Assembly (NCBI GenBank): GCA_900545545.1
Contig: UQZO01000029.1
Span: forward strand, 1 to 16,597
Reading direction: 5' to 3'
DNA: 16,597 bases
Source: an uncultured Subdoligranulum sp.
GTDB lineage: Bacteria > Bacillota > Clostridia > Oscillospirales > Ruminococcaceae
This document shows, piece by piece, positions 12,931 through 16,597 of the stretch (its first letter is position 1; the number at the start of each line of letters is the position of its first letter). A model generated the notes under the pieces. It was given only the letters and a program-made list of their open reading frames with translations. It was not told the origin of the DNA and searched no databases. Made by a program: the position numbers and the translations under genes.

Positions 12931-14864
12931 CTTTTTTCATAAAAGACTGTGTAATTTGACAAGTATATAGGTTTGAGTTCCCCGCTGTGGATACTGCACA
13001 AAATAAAAATCACCCCCAACATTTCCACTCGGGAAATGTTGGGGGTGATTTTTACCATGTAGATTGCAACTCTCTCGCTTGTAGGGATTCTTGATTGCAG
13101 TCTGTCATGTTCCAATCCTTCCACCGAAATGTCCCCATTCATCCGACCGTTCCTGTTGATCAGAAAGGGTTGGCGGGAAGCCCCGGGGGGCGGCCAGGCC
13201 CCCCGGTATAAATTGCTTTCCAGTGTAATGCGCGGATATTCCTTCCGCCCGTTGGCCTCGCAGACCAGCGTCTGCGGTTCGGGCGCCAGATCCAACACCC
13301 AGGCGAACCGCGTGTCGTCGATGGGTGTGATGCGGCGGACAAAGTTCTGGATGAACCACTCACTCACCATGCCGTCGGTGAAATCCACCGCTTCGCAGAG
13401 GCTGGCCTCGATGGCATCCATGTCCAGCGTCTTGTGGTCTCCCTGCTTGGCCAGCAGTTCCGATTTCTCCTTGTTGACCCGCTGTTGCTGGACGCCGATC
13501 TCGTTGCTCTGCTCCACAAACTGGCTCAGGGTGATCTGGTTGGACGCCTTCATCATGATCAGGTTGTCCAACCGTTGGTTCAGGGTGTCCATCCGCTTGT
13601 CCAGGGCCTTCAGCTTGTCCGGGTCGGCGCTTTCCTCCCGGTAGCAGGCGTTGAGCATCCGGCAGGCTTCCAGCACCGCCTCCCGCCGGTTGCCCCACAC
13701 GGTCTCGAAGATTTTCAAGGCCATCAGCTCCAGCTTCCATTCCGGGAAGGCTTTCAGTTCACAGATGCCCTCGGGCAGGCCGTGCTTTTTCAGATACAGG
13801 GCAGACTGTTGCTTGTGACGGTAACACTCAAAACCATAGACCTGCGTACCGTCCCTCTTGGTGTTCCACAGATACCGCCGCAGTTTAGAGCCACAGTGGC
13901 ATACCAGCTTGGCGACCCATATGTTCTTGGCGACGGTGCCGCCGTACTTGCGAGGTTTTCCGTTCTCGTCCAACAGATACCGATGGCGGCTTCTGCGGAT
14001 GTCGTTGCAGCGGTTCCAAAGTTCTTCGTTGATGATTGCGGGGAAATTTCCCTTTTTCAGGATGTAGGTTTCCTCGTCGTTGTTCTTCTCCCGGCTGTGC
14101 TCCAGCAGATCGGTGGTCCGGGTACGGTTGTAGACGCAGTAGCCCATGTAGGTAGGATTGCGCAGGATGCGGGTGATCTTGCTGGAATCCCATTTCAGGT
14201 GCCCGCCGCCGTCCTTACGGCCTTTTGCGATCAGTGTCTTGGCCACCTTCCCCAGCCCGTCGCCGGTGGCGTACTGTTCAAAGATCATCCGCACCGTTTC
14301 GGCCTGTTCCTCATTGATGACGTAGGTGTTATGGACCTTATCCAGATCGTAGCCCAAAATGTTGCCATTGCCATAGAGTGTTCCCTTCTCCCGGCTCATC
14401 TGAATTCCGGCGCGAACCCGTTCGCTGATCTTGCGGCTTTCCTCCTGGGCCATCGTGGCCATGATAGTGAGCCGCAGCTCTCCGTCGTTGTCCATCGTCC
14501 AGATGTTGTCAGAGGCAAAGTAAACTTCCACCCCCAGCTTGCTCAGCTTCCGTGTATAGGACAGCGTATCCACCGTATTGCGGGCGAAGCGGCAGACCTC
14601 GCGGGTGACCACCAGATCAAACTTGCCGCTCTCTGCATCTTTGATCATCTGCATGAAAGAAGGACGTTTGGTGGCCTGGGTGCCGGTGATGCCCTCGTCC
14701 ACATACTGGCCCACCACCTCCCAGTTAGGGTTCTTGGCTGCCAGTTCCTGATACCAGTCCATCTGATTGTCCAGCGCCGATACTTGGGCCTCATGTTCGG
14801 TGGAGACCCGCCCGTAAAACACCACGCGGCGGGGACGGTTCCGGTATTCCTGTAAAAAGCTCAT
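12918..14864 (-). CDS. Large serine recombinase (site-specific integrase)
   Basis: This 648-residue recombinase should integrate and excise the element. Domains: resolvase catalytic domain (~14-160) with GRVST and nucleophile Ser21, and the VTREVCRFARN arginine motif (~87-96); recombinase DNA-binding domain (~170-285); zinc ribbon (Cys322, Cys324, Cys347); coiled coil (~417-475); then a C-terminal region. The ATG at 14864 has AGGAGG 8 bases upstream; the longer frame to 15047 overlaps the small ORF and is not protein-like. Residues ~604-620 are encoded by a perfect hairpin, and the stop lies inside the opposing FUSC gene, so the last ~40 residues are probably not native. Confidence 0.93.
   Translation of the reverse strand: MSFLQEYRNRPRRVVFYGRVSTEHEAQVSALDNQMDWYQELAAKNPNWEVVGQYVDEGITGTQATKRPSFMQMIKDAESGKFDLVVTREVCRFARNTVDTLSYTRKLSKLGVEVYFASDNIWTMDNDGELRLTIMATMAQEESRKISERVRAGIQMSREKGTLYGNGNILGYDLDKVHNTYVINEEQAETVRMIFEQYATGDGLGKVAKTLIAKGRKDGGGHLKWDSSKITRILRNPTYMGYCVYNRTRTTDLLEHSREKNNDEETYILKKGNFPAIINEELWNRCNDIRRSRHRYLLDENGKPRKYGGTVAKNIWVAKLVCHCGSKLRRYLWNTKRDGTQVYGFECYRHKQQSALYLKKHGLPEGICELKAFPEWKLELMALKIFETVWGNRREAVLEACRMLNACYREESADPDKLKALDKRMDTLNQRLDNLIMMKASNQITLSQFVEQSNEIGVQQQRVNKEKSELLAKQGDHKTLDMDAIEASLCEAVDFTDGMVSEWFIQNFVRRITPIDDTRFAWVLDLAPEPQTLVCEANGRKEYPRITLESNLYRGAWPPPGASRQPFLINRNGRMNGDISVEGLEHDRLQSRIPTSERVAIYMVKITPNISRVEMLGVIFILCSIHSGELKPIYLSNYTVFYEKSYLV
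13005..13053. terminator. Perfect 22-bp hairpin, bidirectional terminator-like
   Basis: The arm at 13005-13026 pairs perfectly with 13032-13053 around a 5-nt loop; it includes a CACCCCCAAC core flanked by AAAAAT/ATTTTT so each strand ends in a T run. It follows the FUSC gene by 75 bases and lies within the 3' part of the recombinase frame. It could stop both messages. The stem is unusually long and perfect for a plain terminator. Confidence 0.75.
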
Positions 14865-14937
14865 AGGATCAACCTCCTTTTTGTGTAGTCTCATTGTAGC
14901 GCTGGATTTTCTGGTTGAGAAATGTACTGCCGAATGA

Positions 14938-15105
14938 TTACGATGGTGGAATTTTATGTGTATCTGTTTGTTCGGACACATTGGGATGTGGGGCGTATTT
15001 CTCCATAACACAATCGTAAGTAGCTTTGTTGATTTTCCCCTGCTCATACAGCAACCGAATCAATTTGATGGCGACATATTGAATATCAATCTGCGGCTTT
15101 TCCAT
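14938..15105 (-). CDS. Small conserved-looking ORF, 55 residues
   Basis: The ATG at 15105 is preceded by AAGGAGGGG and reads 55 codons to TAA. The protein begins MEKPQIDIQYVAIKLIRLLYEQGKIN and continues with a KATYDCVMEKY motif; it is a short helical hairpin that looks like the SHOCT-type end of larger proteins (a short helix, 'kGkIneatYe', second helix). The start overlaps the MobC stop by one base (TAATG), so the two are translationally coupled, and the recombinase follows 73 bases on. Small proteins in this position may be recombination directionality or accessory factors, but I cannot assign one. Confidence 0.75.
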   Translation of the reverse strand: MEKPQIDIQYVAIKLIRLLYEQGKINKATYDCVMEKYAPHPNVSEQTDTHKIPPS

Positions 15106-15470
15106 TACGTAGTCCCCTCCTTCTTTTCTGAAATAACCGGCGTGCTGGTTCGTGGAAGGATTGCCCCCTGTGCCAAGACAATCGTATTGTTCAGCACCTG
15201 AAGCGTGTATTCCAGTATGGACATATCTTCGTCCGGATTACTCCCTTCCCGAATCTTTCTCAGTTCCTCCTCTACCCAAATCATCTGTCGAATTAAGACG
15301 CGGTAGTCTGCAGGCGGTAGAGCCATGGGTATTTTCCGTGAAACCAATACTCTCAGGTACTGTTCCCGTGACAGACCAGTCATCGCAACATTGTTATTCA
15401 ACCGCTCCAATTCTTTTTCAGTAAGTCGGAATTTCACTTCTCTGGTTCGTGTTTTGGCTGTGCTCTGCAT
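15105..15470 (-). CDS. MobC-like relaxosome accessory protein
   Basis: This 121-residue protein begins with a ribbon-helix-helix DNA-binding segment (REVKFRLTEKELERLNNNVAMTGLSREQYLRVLV, about residues 10-44), followed by a helical region. This is the layout of the MobC/relaxosome accessory group that binds oriT and helps the relaxase nick DNA. The ribosome site is AGGAGG, 5 bases before the ATG. It overlaps the 55-residue ORF by one base and heads a three-gene unit with the recombinase. No relaxase adjoins it here, which is unusual; the structured DNA just upstream is a natural place for oriT. It could instead be a transcriptional repressor of the unit. Confidence 0.75.
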   Translation of the reverse strand: MQSTAKTRTREVKFRLTEKELERLNNNVAMTGLSREQYLRVLVSRKIPMALPPADYRVLIRQMIWVEEELRKIREGSNPDEDMSILEYTLQVLNNTIVLAQGAILPRTSTPVISEKKEGTT

Positions 15471-16025
15471 ATCAACCTCCTGTTCGTTATCTGCTCGTTC
15501 TTCTCAGACTTTGACTCAACACTGCAGGTTTTTCAAAATCAATCTCACATGAACGGCGGCCACTGTTATCAGACAAAAGTCTGCACAATGACCGCCGTGG
15601 TATCTAAGATCAATGTTGCATCCTGTTCGACACTACTCCCCGGATGCTTGGCGACAGCTCAGCCCGGCGTTTGGAACGCTCCCACTTCCTGCCTACTTTA
15701 TGCAGTCCCTCTGCAGTCTTGCGATAGCACTGAGGGGCGTATCATGATTACCTGTCCTTTCCTCGCATCGGTGAGATTCCATCCTCACCTGACGGCAAAT
15801 GCTAATCGCTCCACCGTCACCGGAGTACTCACCTCCCTTGTGGCGCGGTATCTTGGCGGCATTCCCGTCCGTGCTGACCGTCGCTCCGTGGGTTGCGGCC
15901 AGACAGGCTGTATGTAGCTGATTGTCGGATATTTATTTTTTTCAAGGTGCACGAGAGGCTTTGGGGGAAGCCTAAATGTTCCTCTCACTACTCATTAAAA
16001 AAATCGACAAAAAACGTACCTACTT
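15471..16025 (-). other. Gene-free structured region, candidate oriT or structured RNA
   Basis: This 555-bp stretch has no convincing gene on either strand. It is dense in paired segments: a long hairpin at 15553-15598 (7-, 6- and 5-bp helices), GCATCC/GGATGC at 15618-15647, GGTGAG/CTCACC at 15770-15789, TGACGG/CCGTCA at 15790-15819, an 8-bp palindrome GAGTACTC at 15823-15830, and AGGCTT/AAGCCT at 15956-15973. GC content is higher than in the adjoining sigma-like gene. Its place directly before a MobC-like gene suggests an origin of transfer; the run of stems also suits a non-coding RNA on the minus strand. Confidence 0.45.
15553..15598. repeat. Long inverted repeat upstream of mobC-like gene
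   Basis: ACGGCGG pairs with CCGCCGT, CACTGT with ACAATG (one wobble) and CAGAC with GTCTG, with AAAA at the apex and small internal loops. No T run follows on either strand. Inverted repeats of this type next to mob genes often belong to oriT, although a nick site cannot be picked by eye. Confidence 0.7.
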
Positions 16026-16457
16026 TTATAACTTATTTTTCAGAATTTTTTCGAGTTTTTTGCGACCACTTTTAAGGGATTTTTGAACAGCCCTTACTGA
16101 GATGTGCTCGGCCAAAGCGATCTCTTTGCAAGATTTCCCGAGAAAATAAAAAGCAAAAATATGTTGTCCCTGTTTGATGGGAAGCTTTGAGAGTGCTTTA
16201 TTGAGTTGCCGCATTGTCAGTTTTCGTTCGTAAATTTCCTCCGGGCTTTCCTCATGCACAATGATGTAGTTTTCGACACCTTTTCCATAATCCAAAGAAT
16301 AGTAAGCTTTGGCCCGATAACATTTCATGTAGGAATTTCTTTCGTCGCGTATGGATTGCTCCAGAACATACGCCACTTCATCAGTGACGTCAACAAGATT
16401 GCTTTCATCATACAGTTCCGGTTTTGAATAGAACTTTTTTAAATCAATCGTTTTCAT
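16026..16457 (-). CDS. Small sigma-70-like factor / HTH protein of mobile element
   Basis: This 143-residue protein ends in a sigma region 4-type helix-turn-helix: LSKLPIKQGQHIFAFYFLGK, then SCKEIALAEHISVRAVQKSL and a basic tail (KSGRKKLEKILKNKL). The N-terminal half has a variable acidic and Tyr-rich stretch without a clear region 2, as in the small sigma-like proteins of Tn916-type and other clostridial elements. It probably regulates element genes. I take the ATG at 16457, with GGAGG 5 bases before it, rather than the GTG six bases upstream, which is inside the ribosome site. The gene is AT-rich compared with the recombinase gene. Confidence 0.8.
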   Translation of the reverse strand: MKTIDLKKFYSKPELYDESNLVDVTDEVAYVLEQSIRDERNSYMKCYRAKAYYSLDYGKGVENYIIVHEESPEEIYERKLTMRQLNKALSKLPIKQGQHIFAFYFLGKSCKEIALAEHISVRAVQKSLKSGRKKLEKILKNKL

Positions 16458-16597
16458 AAGCACCTCCGCAAATTTTGGCTTTCATCAAAAGGCAAAAGTT
16501 GTTGGTGGCGCTCTTGGATAGCAAATAAAAAAAGAGGGCTCCTGTTAGCGTTCAGCTGAAATAACCATTTTGGGCTCAACAGAAATCACCAAATGTA
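16458..16597. other. Upstream region of sigma-like gene, no gene seen
   Basis: This AT-rich stretch has a run of seven T on the minus strand near 16525-16531 after GAGCCCTC, and two GGGCTC copies (about 16534 and 16571), but no clean hairpin and no promoter I can defend. It may hold the end of an upstream element gene lying outside the window. Confidence 0.4.

Larger units (their letters stand above)
12931..16597. mobile_element. End of an integrative mobilizable/conjugative element
   Basis: From near 12931 to the window edge all genes lie on the minus strand and are of mobile-element type: sigma-like factor, MobC-like relaxosome protein, small ORF, large serine recombinase. The recombinase is the last gene, the usual place next to an attachment site, so the element end should lie between about 12931 and 13060. 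No relaxase or type IV secretion gene is visible and the other end is outside the window. Target-site duplications cannot be shown from one end. Confidence 0.7.

Noticed and set aside
13434..14855. 473-codon open frame on the plus strand
   Set aside because: It lies antisense to the recombinase, whose domains are clear. The frame has no ribosome site and no recognisable domain; high GC makes such mirror frames common.
14865..15047. N-terminal extension of the recombinase
   Set aside because: The extra 61 residues overlap the coupled 55-residue ORF and are not protein-like, and the ATG at 14864 has a consensus ribosome site.
15785..15988. 67-codon open frame in the gene-free stretch
   Set aside because: No ribosome site and no domain; it reads through several stem arms. 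It could be a conserved non-coding sequence that happens to be open.
1..16597. tRNA, rRNA or CRISPR array
   Set aside because: No cloverleaf with a T-loop consensus, no rRNA-like segment and no regularly spaced direct repeats were found on reading; the element at the right does not border a visible tRNA gene.

Overview
The window looks like a GC-rich, low-redundancy Firmicutes chromosome, most likely a gut Oscillospiraceae of the Faecalibacterium/Gemmiger/Subdoligranulum kind. This rests on AGGAGG ribosome sites, Firmicutes promoters, a clostridial-type peptide deformylase relative, a YitT protein, a DUF2200 protein, a MarR-FUSC pair and split chromate transporters. Genus is an inference from protein character only. 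Backbone genes fill about 658-12930, and a different mobile element sits at each end.

Left end (1 to about 657) is AT-rich. It carries the first codons of a ribosomal-protection tetracycline-resistance gene (tet(W)/tet(O)/tet(M) family) on the minus strand. Upstream is its whole regulatory leader: promoter, two tiny leader ORFs, an anti-terminator-type hairpin, an attenuator terminator and a hairpin over the ribosome site. This DNA abuts an ABC-exporter gene that keeps only its ATPase domain, so the element (or a deletion it caused) removed the front of that gene.

Backbone: truncated ABC exporter (+), bidirectional terminator, yitT-like membrane gene and a secreted lipoprotein (both -). A divergent promoter pair with a shared palindromic -35 hexamer then drives the lipoprotein one way and ung the other. 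Ung is followed co-directionally by a peptide deformylase-like gene, an SDR oxidoreductase and a YfcE-type phosphodiesterase (tight spacing, likely operon). Next come an XRE regulator with a strong terminator, a macro-domain hydrolase (-) divergent from a DUF2200 gene (+), an alpha/beta esterase (+) convergent with a 4Fe-4S aldo/keto reductase (-), and a two-gene chromate (CHR) transporter (+). A decayed AraC-family remnant (-) follows, then an autoregulated-looking MarR/FUSC operon (+).

Right end (about 12931-16597) is part of an integrative mobilizable or conjugative element on the minus strand. It holds a small sigma-like factor, a 555-bp gene-free but highly structured stretch (candidate oriT or structured RNA), a MobC-like relaxosome protein, a 55-residue small ORF and a large serine recombinase. 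The recombinase reading frame runs through a perfect 22-bp hairpin and into the end of the FUSC gene, which suggests that its last residues are encoded by the insertion junction or host DNA. No relaxase lies in the window. No rRNA, tRNA or CRISPR array was seen.
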